DNA of 64,000 nucleotides from an uncultured Alphaproteobacteria bacterium. GTDB taxonomy: Bacteria > Pseudomonadota > Alphaproteobacteria > Rhodobacterales > Rhodobacteraceae. The DNA lies in contig CACBAO010000006.1 in NCBI GenBank assembly GCA_902537235.1, forward strand, positions 19,147 to 83,146, given 5' to 3'. The notes beneath the pieces were generated by a model. It saw only the letters and a program-made list of their open reading frames with translations, ran no database searches and was not told the DNA's origin. Both the position numbers and the translations under genes were made by a program. Numbering within the stretch: position 1 is the stretch's first letter; every line of letters starts with the position of its first letter. Below, piece after piece: positions 9,126-18,081 of this stretch.

Positions 9126-10127
9126 ATGGGCACGAGTATGATGAAAGCAATAACCTATAGTGAATTCGGTATATCTACTGATGTTTTAAAATTAAAAGAA
9201 CTACCAATTCCAAAACCAGGTAAAGGGGAGGTGCAAGTTTCCCTCCAATTCTCTGGTTCCAACCCATCAGATGCAAAGTCAAGAGCAGGAAATCGTCCTG
9301 GAGTTACTAAACCACAGTTTGAGCAGATCGTTCCAAACTCCGATGGCTCTGGGGTTATCAGTGCTGTTGGAGAAGGCGTTCAGGAAAGTCGAATTGGACA
9401 AAGAGTGTGGATTTGGAACGGTCAATGGCAACGACCAAACGGAACTGCAGCAGAGTATATTACGGTTCCAAGTACTCAAGCTGTCGAAATGCCAGGTGAT
9501 ATGTCTTTTGAAACGGGTGCTTGTTTGGGAATTCCTGGACTAACTGCTTCGTATTGCACTTTGGGAGATGGACCAGTTAAAGGGAAAACAGTGTTTGTAT
9601 CTGGAGGAGCGGGGGCAGTAGGACATACGTGCATACAATTGGCCAAGTGGTCTGGTGCAAATGTAATCGCCTCTGGATCTGAAAACGGGTTCGAACACAT
9701 TAGAGATGCGGGTGCAGACCATGTATTTGATTATAGAGATCCCAATTTATCCAAAAAGATTTTAGACATATGTCCTGCAGGAGTTGACCGAGCTATAGAA
9801 GTGGAATTTGGGGAGAATGTAAATCTCTTGCACAAGATTGTCAGACAAAATGGAGAGATTTCTCTGTATGGGGGTGCAAAAAATATGAACCCTACATTTC
9901 CTTTTGGACCCTACCTTTTCAAGGCTTTAAAGATTAATATTGCACTGATTTATATTTTGCCTAAGCAAGACAGAGATATTGCTATACAAGCGTTACATGA
10001 TGCTCATTCAGACGGTGCTCTTAATATGGCGGTTGGTGGTGTTTTTAACCTTGAGGAATGTGCATTATCTCATGATGCTACATTAACTCCTGGCAGAAAG
10101 GGTAGTGTTCTTATAAAATTAAAATAG
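9126..10127 (+). CDS. NADPH:quinone oxidoreductase-like MDR/zinc-less alcohol dehydrogenase
   Basis: The 333-residue protein belongs to the medium-chain dehydrogenase/reductase superfamily, quinone oxidoreductase branch. A GroES-like N-terminal domain (about 6-125) is followed by a Rossmann domain with VFVSGGAGAVGHTCIQLAKW near 157-176, the nucleotide loop. The structural and catalytic zinc cysteines of alcohol dehydrogenases are missing, which fits the QOR group. These enzymes reduce quinones or enones with NADPH. The start may be ATG 9126 (AGGAA upstream) or the nearby ATGs 9138/9141. Confidence 0.85.
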   Translation: MGTSMMKAITYSEFGISTDVLKLKELPIPKPGKGEVQVSLQFSGSNPSDAKSRAGNRPGVTKPQFEQIVPNSDGSGVISAVGEGVQESRIGQRVWIWNGQWQRPNGTAAEYITVPSTQAVEMPGDMSFETGACLGIPGLTASYCTLGDGPVKGKTVFVSGGAGAVGHTCIQLAKWSGANVIASGSENGFEHIRDAGADHVFDYRDPNLSKKILDICPAGVDRAIEVEFGENVNLLHKIVRQNGEISLYGGAKNMNPTFPFGPYLFKALKINIALIYILPKQDRDIAIQALHDAHSDGALNMAVGGVFNLEECALSHDATLTPGRKGSVLIKLK

Positions 10128-10144
10128 TTTATTTAGTTCTATAG

Positions 10145-10177
10145 GCAGACGGATAGACATAAAGTCCTCCCGTCTGC
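10145..10177. terminator. hairpin between convergent genes, possible bidirectional terminator
   Basis: GCAGACGG (10145-10152) and CCGTCTGC (10170-10177) form a perfect 8-bp G/C-rich stem with a 17-nt loop, between the convergent QOR and double-barrel genes. There is no long T-run, so termination is inferred from placement only. Confidence 0.4.
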
Positions 10178-10187
10178 GAAATCGCTT

Positions 10188-10808
10188 TTAAATATGCATC
10201 AACATTCGCGAAGATTTAAGCGCTCCTAAATCGTTAGCTTTTTCAACTAGAGCGGCAAAATCAGGGTTTTGTGACATTGCGTCTACTGATGTCCCCCAAT
10301 GTTCTAGCGAGTTAAATCGATAAACCACGCCCATCATCTCATGGTCTGAGGCCAACATAGGCACACCAACTCCCATTGAAACATCAAGACTTTTTGTAAG
10401 CGCATCCATTTCAGGTGCAAGTTCAAGAGCCTTCGAAAGATTTTTTCGAGGCATGTGATACATGCGTTGAACAAGGATTGGTCTCGGAGGATTGGTAGGA
10501 GCCCCGTAAGCCATCCTAAAAAGGTTCGGACCTCTTAGTTCTCCTGCGGGGCTCGCAGAGCGTTCATCCATGAGTGCAGCCATGTCAGAGTCTCCAGAAA
10601 AACTTTGGAAAGCTGTCGCGCCCTTTGAAAATGACTCATACATACTCATAAGGACTAAATCACCAACACCCTGCCCAACAATCACTTTCCACAAGCGAGT
10701 TGTTGCTCCATGCTTGGCAAGTATTTCGCTTCCTCTCTTAAATCTGAGCTCAGCTAATTTTTCTTTACCTACGTCAGGTGTTACTTCTCTAATAGATACT
10801 ACGTTCAT
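10188..10808 (-). CDS. unrecognised protein with an internal duplication, dimeric alpha/beta-barrel (NIPSNAP/ABM-like)
   Basis: The 206 residues divide into two similar halves (about 1-95 and 115-206). Each runs strand-helix-strand-strand-helix, with GQGVGDLVLMSMYESF in the first half matching HEMMGVVYRFNSLEHW in the second. This suggests a fused ferredoxin-like double barrel of the NIPSNAP or ABM kind, but I do not recognise a characterised member. The start is clear: AGGAGGG lies five bases before ATG 10808. The first 11 codons and the leader recur as a remnant at 59070-59117 next to the amide-uptake island, so a paralogue once lay there. Confidence 0.7.
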   Translation of the reverse strand: MNVVSIREVTPDVGKEKLAELRFKRGSEILAKHGATTRLWKVIVGQGVGDLVLMSMYESFSKGATAFQSFSGDSDMAALMDERSASPAGELRGPNLFRMAYGAPTNPPRPILVQRMYHMPRKNLSKALELAPEMDALTKSLDVSMGVGVPMLASDHEMMGVVYRFNSLEHWGTSVDAMSQNPDFAALVEKANDLGALKSSRMLMHI

Positions 10809-10940
10809 TGGTCCCTCCTTTTTTTTAGTTCAAATTTTGCACTATTATAGCAATTAATTTTTAAAAAAATATGACAAAAACTTCTTATAAAAAAAAAAAA
10901 TGATAAAATATTTTCGAACATGTTAGAAAATTTGTCATAA

Positions 10941-11459
10941 ATGAAAAAAACCCTCATTATATATTCCACTACAGATGGGCAAACAAAAAGGATTTGTGAC
11001 CGAATAATTGATTTCTCAAAGAGAAAATCGGACATAACTCTATGTGGAATAGAAAACGCTCCCCAGATTGATTTGGCTCAATACTCAAAAATAGTGATTG
11101 GAGCCAGCATTAGATATGGAAAACATAATCCGCTAGTATATGAGTTTGTTAAAGTAAACAGAGATGAGCTACAAAAAAAATCCACTGCGTTTTTCACAGT
11201 AAATGTTGTTGCTAGAAAAAAGGAAAAAAACCAACCAAATACTAATCCCTATATGAAAAAATTCTTGGAATTATCGGGGTGGCAACCAGATAAATTAGCA
11301 GTTTTTGCAGGAAGGATTGACTATCCTAGTTATAGGCTTTTAGATCGCCTAATTATTCGATTTATTATGCTTATAACAAAAGGTCCAACAGATACAAGCC
11401 AGACGTATGAGTTTACTGACTGGAACAAAGTTGCAAATTTTGCGAAGGAAGTTTTATAA
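10941..11459 (+). CDS. hemG: menaquinone/quinone-dependent protoporphyrinogen IX oxidase, flavodoxin type
   Basis: HemG oxidises protoporphyrinogen IX to protoporphyrin IX in haem synthesis, passing electrons to the quinone pool. The 172-residue protein aligns by eye along its whole length with E. coli HemG: the FMN phosphate loop YSTTDGQTKRI at 8-18, VIGASIRYGKHNPLVYEFV near 52-70, the HemG-specific insert FFTVNVVARKKEKNQPNTNPY near 91-111, and YPSYRLLDRLIIRFIM later. As far as I know, alphaproteobacteria more often use HemJ, so this copy may be acquired. It converges with hsp20. Confidence 0.9.
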   Translation: MKKTLIIYSTTDGQTKRICDRIIDFSKRKSDITLCGIENAPQIDLAQYSKIVIGASIRYGKHNPLVYEFVKVNRDELQKKSTAFFTVNVVARKKEKNQPNTNPYMKKFLELSGWQPDKLAVFAGRIDYPSYRLLDRLIIRFIMLITKGPTDTSQTYEFTDWNKVANFAKEVL

Positions 11460-11469
11460 CTTTAAAAGT

Positions 11470-11493
11470 GGGAGAGGGCTGTTACCCCCTCCC
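11470..11493. terminator. hairpin terminator between hemG and hsp20
   Basis: GGGAGAGGG pairs with CCCCCTCCC with one mismatch around a short loop, followed on the plus strand by a T-rich tract (11494-11520). It lies between two convergent genes and could serve both. Confidence 0.5.
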
Positions 11494-11501
11494 TGTTAAT
11501 T

Positions 11502-11951
11502 TTATTTAATTTTTATAAGACGTGGTTTCTTTTCTTCTGGAACTACTCTCTCTAGTTCTATTGAGAGCATTCCGTCTTTTAAAGCCCCGTCTTTAACGAT
11601 TATATCGTCGGCTAAAGTGAATTTACGAGTAAAATTTCTGGAAGCGATACCTCGATAGACTTTATTATCGCTTTCTTCAACTGTTTTCATTGATTTGATT
11701 GTCAAAACGCCGTCCGCTAGTTCAACGTCAATATCAGATTTACTGTAGCCGGCTAATGCCATTTCAATTGTGTACTTATAGTCATCCTGTTGTACGATGT
11801 TATAATGGGGAAACCCTAAGTTAGTGTCACTCTGGTGCGCTGCGTAGTCCCAAAGGCGATCAAACGTCTTATCAAAACCAACGGCAAAGGGTGAAAATGT
11901 ATTAGTGTCAAATGCCTGTAAGGCACTTCTTAGTGTGCTTAAACTATTCAT
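11502..11951 (-). CDS. small heat-shock protein, Hsp20/alpha-crystallin family (IbpA-like)
   Basis: This 149-residue ATP-independent holdase has the alpha-crystallin domain at about residues 40-135, with YNIVQQDDYKYTIEMALAGY, and the A-x-x-x-x-G-x-L-like motif GALKDGMLSIEL near 123-134. The C-terminal I-K-I tail (RLIKIK) resembles the I-x-I oligomerisation motif. The N-terminus with FDKTFDRL is typical of bacterial class A (IbpA/HspH) proteins. ATG 11951 is preceded by AAGGAGA and is preferred to the longer start at 12002, which would place the thermosensor hairpin inside the coding region. Confidence 0.92.
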   Translation of the reverse strand: MNSLSTLRSALQAFDTNTFSPFAVGFDKTFDRLWDYAAHQSDTNLGFPHYNIVQQDDYKYTIEMALAGYSKSDIDVELADGVLTIKSMKTVEESDNKVYRGIASRNFTRKFTLADDIIVKDGALKDGMLSIELERVVPEEKKPRLIKIK

Positions 11952-11956
11952 TATTA

Positions 11957-12000
11957 TCTCCTTTATTAAGCAAGATTTATGTGAGTAGACCCTATTAGGC
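11957..12000 (-). promoter_or_regulatory. ROSE-like RNA thermometer in the hsp20 leader
   Basis: On the minus strand the Shine-Dalgarno AAGGAGA pairs with TCTTGCTT across a 4-nt loop (11957-11975), leaving a single G unpaired. This matches the conserved U-U/C-G-C-U hairpin of ROSE elements that hide the ribosome site of alphaproteobacterial small heat-shock genes. A second hairpin (GTAGA...TCTAC with an inner CCT/AGG) lies just 5' of it, in line with the multi-hairpin ROSE layout. Base pairing was done by eye. Confidence 0.65.
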
Positions 12001-12013
12001 ATCTACCTGAGAT

Positions 12014-12041
12014 ACATGGGGACAAAAAAAAAAATTACAAG
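12014..12041 (-). promoter_or_regulatory. sigma-32 (RpoH) heat-shock promoter of hsp20
   Basis: Minus-strand CTTGTAA (12035-12041) and CCCCATGT (12014-12021) are 13 bases apart. The known RpoH consensus is CTTGAAA, an 11-16 base spacer, then CCCCATNT. The -10 is a full match and the -35 has one change. It lies about 65-90 bases upstream of the hsp20 start, just 5' of the thermometer hairpins. Confidence 0.7.
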
Positions 12042-12066
12042 ATGTATGCTTGTAAAAAGTGTATTT

Positions 12067-13866
12067 TTATTTTTCCCTTAGCCCATAAGGTTTGAGGGTA
12101 GATATTAACTCGTTAAGATATGTTTTATCACGCGCAGTAATATATTCTTTATGAATAATTTCACCAGTTTTACCCTTTCCGTCGATGGCTTTATGTAGCT
12201 CGAACATTTTTTTTGCTTTCTTCTTACTTCCCTTCAACTCATACAGATAAGCAAGTTGCAAATATAATGTTTGGTCAACCCCACTCCAATTATGCTTTTC
12301 ATTTAATTTCGTAAGAGCGAAGCTCTCAGATTTCTCATATTGTTTATTTTCAATTAAAGCGTGATTGTACATATAAAATATCCATGCCGCATGATGGGGA
12401 TTCGACAACATTATTTTTTCATAGTTTTCTATTGCTTCTCCTAGATTACCACAGGAGTGAATAACTATATTGGCTGTGGCTAAATCTGAAAGATCTTTTA
12501 CTTCCTTTATCAATGTGGGTATTCTACTACAGGCTTTGTCATACTTTTTTAAAAATAATTCGATCATGCCTGCTAAAGTTTTAGGCGTTGCCCAATTAGG
12601 AAACTCATCAATTGTATTTAATGCAATAGAATAGGCTATTTCCATATCTCTTTTGGGATCATCAGACATTCTCATAGTGACTTTTCTCCAATGAACCCAT
12701 GCCATCATAAAATTTAATCGTCGGTGGTTTGGATCTAGCTCTATGGCCTTTTTCCATAGCCTTTCGGCTTTTTCACTTCCCTCCACCGTTTTAAGGCCAA
12801 AAGCAGCCCATGCATTGAGAAAATGTCTATACGCTTCTGGGTTAGTGAAATAATTTTTCTGGGTTAACTGTGATCCGCTTGTCTTAACTCTCATGTGCTC
12901 CAAAATGGCTATACTTATCTTTTCTTGAACAGGAAAAAGTTCCTTTAACTCCTTAAAGTCAAAAAGTTTTGACCATACAACCTCACTCTTTTTGAGATCA
13001 GTCATTTGTAAGGAAACGCGATAGGCTCCTTCAGCACCCTGAACATCTCCTCTTAAAAGATATTGAATGCCATAGTTTTCTAATATCTCGCTATCAGAAT
13101 AATTTTTCTCCTGAACATATTTACCAGTGCTAGAGGAAGATACCAATATTGAGTCATTAATTGATAAGGTAGAGATAATATTACTTGTTATTCCAAATCC
13201 TATGAAGTCATTATCAGATTTCCCAGTTTGATTTTCAAATGGAATGACCAAAACTGAGGGTTTATCCGTTGGCATGTTTTGAATTTTGCTTACTAGTTTT
13301 GTATCTGATTGGAAATAAAAAATAATTCCAATAACTACTACTGCGAATACGGAGGCTACAAGACCTAAATTTCGTAGTATCGGATTTGAAGATGTTCTTA
13401 GAGTTCGTTTTTGCGATTTACTTAAAAGAATATCATAGGCGTAAAATTCATTTTCTTTGACTTTTTGTAAACCAAGATCATTGAAGGATAAATTTACTTT
13501 TCCTTTAACTAAATCAAATATTGACTTGGAAATCGTTACTCCTGAAGGTTGAGCCAAGGCCTCTAGTCTCGCTGCAATATTAACGCCATCTCCAAGAAGA
13601 TTTCGCTTCTCTTTTATTACGTCACCCATATGTATTCCAACTCGAAATTGCAACTTAATTGGAAGATTATTCTGAGAGTAAAATTCTCTTAGACGTCCTT
13701 GAAATTCAGATGCGCATTCAACAGCTGATACGGCGCTAGGGAATTCGGCAAAGAAAGAGTCGCCACCAGAATTAAAGAGACGCCCTTCATATTTTTTGAA
13801 CAGATCTTTAAGAATATTTTCGCATGCTCGAAGAGTTTTTACTGACTCATTCTCATTTTTTTCCAT
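12067..13866 (-). CDS. class III adenylate/guanylate cyclase with membrane anchor, TolB-like and TPR regions (5' end uncertain)
   Basis: From ATG 13866 the product is 599 residues: a cyclase catalytic domain (to about 150, with the second metal Asp in NSGGDSFFAEF and GDGVNIAARLEALA), a single membrane helix (about 168-187), a TolB/FlgO-like domain (KPSVLVIPFENQTG) and TPR-like repeats to the end. The homologous sequence continues upstream of this ATG without a stop as RKIAVIFATDVVGYSKH, which carries the first metal-binding Asp. That extension has no ATG, GTG or TTG before the stop at 13972-13974. The true start is therefore ATA 13923 or ATT 13932, or the start codon is lost. This architecture is common in alphaproteobacteria. 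Confidence 0.75.
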   Translation of the reverse strand: MEKNENESVKTLRACENILKDLFKKYEGRLFNSGGDSFFAEFPSAVSAVECASEFQGRLREFYSQNNLPIKLQFRVGIHMGDVIKEKRNLLGDGVNIAARLEALAQPSGVTISKSIFDLVKGKVNLSFNDLGLQKVKENEFYAYDILLSKSQKRTLRTSSNPILRNLGLVASVFAVVVIGIIFYFQSDTKLVSKIQNMPTDKPSVLVIPFENQTGKSDNDFIGFGITSNIISTLSINDSILVSSSSTGKYVQEKNYSDSEILENYGIQYLLRGDVQGAEGAYRVSLQMTDLKKSEVVWSKLFDFKELKELFPVQEKISIAILEHMRVKTSGSQLTQKNYFTNPEAYRHFLNAWAAFGLKTVEGSEKAERLWKKAIELDPNHRRLNFMMAWVHWRKVTMRMSDDPKRDMEIAYSIALNTIDEFPNWATPKTLAGMIELFLKKYDKACSRIPTLIKEVKDLSDLATANIVIHSCGNLGEAIENYEKIMLSNPHHAAWIFYMYNHALIENKQYEKSESFALTKLNEKHNWSGVDQTLYLQLAYLYELKGSKKKAKKMFELHKAIDGKGKTGEIIHKEYITARDKTYLNELISTLKPYGLREK

Positions 13867-14066
13867 ATGCTTGCTATAACCAACGACATCAGTGGCAAAA
13901 ATAACTGCTATTTTTCTATTTATGGTGTTAATGATTTTGCTCTCATAGAAGTTTATATAAAGAACTATTAATCAAATATATCGCAAATGGCTAATTTGTG
14001 TATAGTAAACTTGTCCGCTAAGCGGTTCTAAGTAGCAAAATTATTAACAAAAATGGAGTAGGCGCA

Positions 14067-16148
14067 TTGATTGCTGTAATAAGCTATTTTGATAGTAATC
14101 CAGAGCCTTTAAATTGTGAGAGCGTTGTAGCAGAAAACACTGCAACCTCTCGTGATGGTTTTTATTTTGTGCCTTTGAATAAAGATGACGTGCCCTTGGG
14201 AACTCAAATAATTTTAAAAGAAGAACCAATAGAGGGCCTGAAGAAATATTTGTCGAATAAAAACTTTCAGGGTATTGGACCAAAGAATGCTGATACCATA
14301 GCGCAGAATATTGGGATGACAATTATCAAGTATTTACATGAGCGCAATGTAAACATACTTGAAGAAAAAACGTCAAAGAAACTTTCCGAAGCTTTATTGG
14401 GAGGATGGGATCTAGATTATGAAAACTCGGGGTTTGAAATATTATTTTCACAAATTGGCTTTTCATATATGCAAAAGAAATTTGTTAAAGAAGAGTTTGG
14501 GAATAAGTTTTTTGCGGAAATACATAAAGATCCATATATGTTGCTTCAAAGAATTCCTAGGCTCAGCTTTGATAAGATAGAGAGTATTATTTCCATTTTT
14601 GGAATTGAAGTTTCTTTAGATCAAAAAATAGTTGCCGCTACGAGACATGCACTGATGCAAAGTGAAGCCGAACGCGGCAATACCTGTGGGCCTTTAGAGA
14701 GGGTTTTACTGAGAACTCAAGAAATAACAAAAAATGACATTGAAACAATTCAAACGGCTATTAACAGCCATGAGCATTTATTTAATAATTTTAAAGTGCA
14801 AGATAAAAATTTTTTAGAAACCATAGAAGCATGTGAACGAGACAACGATATTGCTCAACAGATCTGTTTGATAAAAGATAATTTCAAACCAATAAAGGGC
14901 AAGCAGTTTTCGGCTAACAAAAATGCCACTAATCCTTTGTCAGAAGAACAAGTGCAAGCAATCCAAAATTCATTAGAAGCAGGAGTTTCGATTATTACTG
15001 GTGGCCCAGGAACAGGTAAAACAAGAATTATAGAAGGCCTCGCTCAAGTTTTAGTCAACGGCTTTAGAAAGACAATTCGTATCTGTGCTCCCACAGGACG
15101 AGCGGCAAAACGAATAGCAGAAAATCAAGCATTAAAAAAATTTCAACCTTCGACAATTCACATGCTAAAAGCGATGATAGATTCATCAGCTAAAGATATT
15201 GAGTTTGATACTTTGATTGTGGATGAATCCTCCATGATCGATATAAATTTATTCAATGATTTGGTCAAAATGCTACCTTTAGGGTCACAACTTATTTTAA
15301 TTGGAGACGTTGACCAACTACCTCCTGTCGGCGCAGGGCAACCATTTTTAGATTTAATAAGATCAAAAAAAATTGTTGTTAGCAGATTATCAAAGCAATT
15401 TCGACAAGGCAGTGATAGCGTGATCCCAAAAGTAGCTAGAGCAATAAATAAAGGCGAGTTAATAGAATTCTCTTCAGATTTTTCTAGCTCAGGCTTTTCA
15501 TTTGTAGAGGTTGACAAGGGTCAAGTTGTCGAAAAAATTATTGAAGTAGTTGATTTTTTTACCGGGAATAAAAACGGCAGTATAGATTTTGACAAAACAC
15601 AAATTCTTTCCCCAATGCGCCGTTATTCAAGTGGTCTTATAAATTTAAATTCAATTATGCAAAAAAAATATAACCCTAATGGCGAAAAGGTTTTTTCAAA
15701 AATAGAGGGTGAAAAAGAAATAAAATTTTGTGCAGGTGATAAGGTGATATGTACACAAAATGATTATGATATTGATGTTAGAAATGGCGATATTGGTTAC
15801 GTTGTAAATAAAGTTGGAAAAAATATTAGAGTGGAGTTTGATGGAGAAATGAAACTCTTTCATAACAATAAAATAGATTATTTAGATTTAGCGTATGCTA
15901 TAACGGTTCATAAGAGTCAAGGTTCTGAGTACCCAAACGTCGTGATGCCAATAGTGGACGATCATCGCATAATGCTTACGAGAAAATTGATATATACGGC
16001 AATCACAAGAGGGAAGCAGAATGTCTGCTTAATTGGGAGCAAAAGAGTATTACGAGAAGCACTTAAAAAGGTGTTTCTGAATTTACGGTATTCTAATCTC
16101 AATCAAAAAATTGAAAACGCTAACATAAATTTATTTCACCAAAATTAG
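14067..16148 (+). CDS. recD2: RecD2-like SF1B DNA helicase
   Basis: The 693-residue ATP-dependent 5'-3' helicase has an N-terminal helix-hairpin-helix region (FQGIGPKNADTIAQNIG near 68-84). It is followed by Walker A GGPGTGKT at 312-319, CAPTGRAAKRI (motif Ia), Walker B VDESSMID at 385-392, LIGDVDQLPPVGAG (motif III), SKQFRQ (motif IV), and HKSQGSEYPNVV and YTAITRG (V/VI). No recB or recC lies nearby, consistent with stand-alone RecD2 rather than RecBCD. The start is TTG 14067, after GGAG. Confidence 0.88.
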   Translation: MIAVISYFDSNPEPLNCESVVAENTATSRDGFYFVPLNKDDVPLGTQIILKEEPIEGLKKYLSNKNFQGIGPKNADTIAQNIGMTIIKYLHERNVNILEEKTSKKLSEALLGGWDLDYENSGFEILFSQIGFSYMQKKFVKEEFGNKFFAEIHKDPYMLLQRIPRLSFDKIESIISIFGIEVSLDQKIVAATRHALMQSEAERGNTCGPLERVLLRTQEITKNDIETIQTAINSHEHLFNNFKVQDKNFLETIEACERDNDIAQQICLIKDNFKPIKGKQFSANKNATNPLSEEQVQAIQNSLEAGVSIITGGPGTGKTRIIEGLAQVLVNGFRKTIRICAPTGRAAKRIAENQALKKFQPSTIHMLKAMIDSSAKDIEFDTLIVDESSMIDINLFNDLVKMLPLGSQLILIGDVDQLPPVGAGQPFLDLIRSKKIVVSRLSKQFRQGSDSVIPKVARAINKGELIEFSSDFSSSGFSFVEVDKGQVVEKIIEVVDFFTGNKNGSIDFDKTQILSPMRRYSSGLINLNSIMQKKYNPNGEKVFSKIEGEKEIKFCAGDKVICTQNDYDIDVRNGDIGYVVNKVGKNIRVEFDGEMKLFHNNKIDYLDLAYAITVHKSQGSEYPNVVMPIVDDHRIMLTRKLIYTAITRGKQNVCLIGSKRVLREALKKVFLNLRYSNLNQKIENANINLFHQN

Positions 16149-16186
16149 GTTAGTAAGATACTTATTTTACAAAAAGGAAAAATTTG

Positions 16187-17224
16187 ATGATCATCAAAGC
16201 ACCCATAAAATTAATTGGTAACAACGGATCACCTTACACACGAAAGATGGTCGCCTTATTAAGGTATAAACATATCCCGTATAAAATTATCTGGGGAGAG
16301 CCAGACGAATATTTAGACCGGATCAATATCCAAAAACCTAAACCAGTTTTACACCCAACCTTCTTATTCGAAAATTTTGAAAAGCAAACCATAGCCGTTA
16401 CCGACTCCACCCCCATCATTAGAAAGCTAGAGAGCAAATTCACGAGCCGCAGCACCATTCCCTCAAACTCAGTTTTGAGATTTTTAAACTATTTGCTTGA
16501 AGATTATGGTGATGAGTGGGGAACGAAATTTATGTTTCATTACCGATGGCATGATGACAAGGACATTGACAATGCAGGGACGTTGTTACCCCTTTATGCA
16601 AACTCCACTCTTACAAACGAGGAACTTAGTTATAAAAAAGAAAAAATAGCACAGCGCCAACTTGGAAGGGTTTGGGTTGTAGGATCGAACAAAAAAACAG
16701 CGCCTCTTATAGACCAATGTTTCAAAAAAATTATAAGCATTTTAGAGGATCATTTCATTAACTTCCCCTTTTTGCTTGGATCCCGTCCATCTTCTGCAGA
16801 TTTTGCTTTCTTTGGACAATTAAGCCAATTGGTAGGATTTGATCCTACACCTCGTTCTATAATAGAGAAAAACTCAATGCGCACTATGGCTTGGGTAGGA
16901 AAAACAGAAGACCTTTCTGGATTAGAACCCGATAGCGAAGATTGGATCAGTGATTCAAAGCTTCCTGAAACCATTAAAAGAATTTTTTGTGAAGTTGGAA
17001 AGACATATGTCCCAACTATGCTAAAGAACGAAGAAGCTTTTAATAGTGGTGAAGAAAAATGGAGTGCAGAAATTTTAGGTCGTGAGTGGGAACAAAGAAC
17101 ATTTCCCTATCAAGTAAAATGTTTAAAATGGATTCGTGAAGAGTTCAGAAGTCTTGGTGACAAACATCAAACAAAAGTACTTAACTTACTCAAAGATACA
17201 GACTGTGAAAGGATCTTGAATTAA
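16187..17224 (+). CDS. GST N-terminal domain protein, long variant
   Basis: A 345-residue protein whose first 80 residues form a thioredoxin-type GST domain: GNNGSPYTRKMVALLRYKHI near 11-30 has a Ser-Pro-Tyr site, and VTDSTPIIRKLE near 68-79 gives the glutathione-binding Asp-Ser pair. A long helical region follows with FLLGSRPSSADFAFFGQLSQL near 197-217, the GST C-terminal capping box. An extra tail of about 90 residues ends in a helical, charged segment. ATG 16187 is chosen because AAGGAA precedes it. It is 35 bases after recD2. Confidence 0.75.
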   Translation: MIIKAPIKLIGNNGSPYTRKMVALLRYKHIPYKIIWGEPDEYLDRINIQKPKPVLHPTFLFENFEKQTIAVTDSTPIIRKLESKFTSRSTIPSNSVLRFLNYLLEDYGDEWGTKFMFHYRWHDDKDIDNAGTLLPLYANSTLTNEELSYKKEKIAQRQLGRVWVVGSNKKTAPLIDQCFKKIISILEDHFINFPFLLGSRPSSADFAFFGQLSQLVGFDPTPRSIIEKNSMRTMAWVGKTEDLSGLEPDSEDWISDSKLPETIKRIFCEVGKTYVPTMLKNEEAFNSGEEKWSAEILGREWEQRTFPYQVKCLKWIREEFRSLGDKHQTKVLNLLKDTDCERILN

Positions 17225-17247
17225 ATAAATGCCCTTATTTTGTAAAG

Positions 17248-18081
17248 TCATTTATCTGTCCTTAGATTCAAGATTATTTTCTTTGTGGTAGGTATTATCT
17301 TCTCATATACGTGAGAAAGAATTTCAATCCTATCAAAAATAGTTGGGTTATTTAATAAGTATTCCCTCAGATTTTCTCCAAAAACCTGTCTTAATTGTGT
17401 TCCTATATTAATTTTGCAAATGGCAGTATTTTTTGCTAACCAATGAAGTTGGGTGGTCTTTATACCGGACCCGCCATGAATAACGAGTGGGCACTTTACA
17501 AATTTTTCAATTTGAGAGACTAGTTTGGTATCGACTTCTGTTGCCTTCTCCTGTTCGAGATGAGTGTTTCCAACAGAAATTGCTAAAGCATCTACCTGCG
17601 TAGCTGCATAAAATTTTTGTGCAAGTTTCGGTTCAGTAAACTTAGATTTTATCCCTTGATCGTAACCAACAACTCCCAGCTCTGCCTCTACAGATGCTCC
17701 ATAATTTTTTGCAAGCTCCACGGCTTTGCATGTCATATCAATATTTTCGTTAAGTTCCATGTTTGACCCATCAAACATAATTGATGAAAAGCCATTATCT
17801 AGAGCTCTTTCGCACTCTTTTAAATTAGTAGAGTGGTCCAATAGAGTTACGATATTAATTGATGCATCTTCTGCAAGTTTTTTTAACATCGGCCCCATTA
17901 TTTCTATAGGAGTGTTTTCGCGGCAATTTGGTCCAACTTGCAAGATAATTGGGCAGTTAATTTCTTCTGCTGCCTTTACATAATATTTTGCATCTTCCCA
18001 TCCCAGTATAACTAAACCTGCAAGTGCGTACCTCTTGCTTCTAGCAACATGAAGCTCTTGGCTAAGTGTAGATAAGGTCAT
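17248..18081 (-). CDS. class II (FbaA/GatY/IolJ-type) aldolase
   Basis: The 277-residue protein is a zinc-dependent class II aldolase. Asp and His in LLDHSTNLKECERALDNG near 80-97 (proton donor and zinc ligand), Glu in SVEAELGVVG near 132, His in SVGNTH near 173-178 and HGGSG near 203-207 are in family order. In inositol pathways IolJ splits 6-phospho-5-dehydro-2-deoxygluconate into DHAP and malonate semialdehyde. IolC here already carries a DUF2090 aldolase domain, so this enzyme may act on a related substrate. Its ATG overlaps the IolB-like stop (ATGA). It is the last gene of the inositol operon. Confidence 0.8.
   Translation of the reverse strand: MTLSTLSQELHVARSKRYALAGLVILGWEDAKYYVKAAEEINCPIILQVGPNCRENTPIEIMGPMLKKLAEDASINIVTLLDHSTNLKECERALDNGFSSIMFDGSNMELNENIDMTCKAVELAKNYGASVEAELGVVGYDQGIKSKFTEPKLAQKFYAATQVDALAISVGNTHLEQEKATEVDTKLVSQIEKFVKCPLVIHGGSGIKTTQLHWLAKNTAICKINIGTQLRQVFGENLREYLLNNPTIFDRIEILSHVYEKIIPTTKKIILNLRTDK

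Noticed and set aside
9690..9700. tRNA T-loop-like GGTTCGA sequence
   Set aside because: It lies within the oxidoreductase coding frame and no acceptor stem or other tRNA arms surround it.
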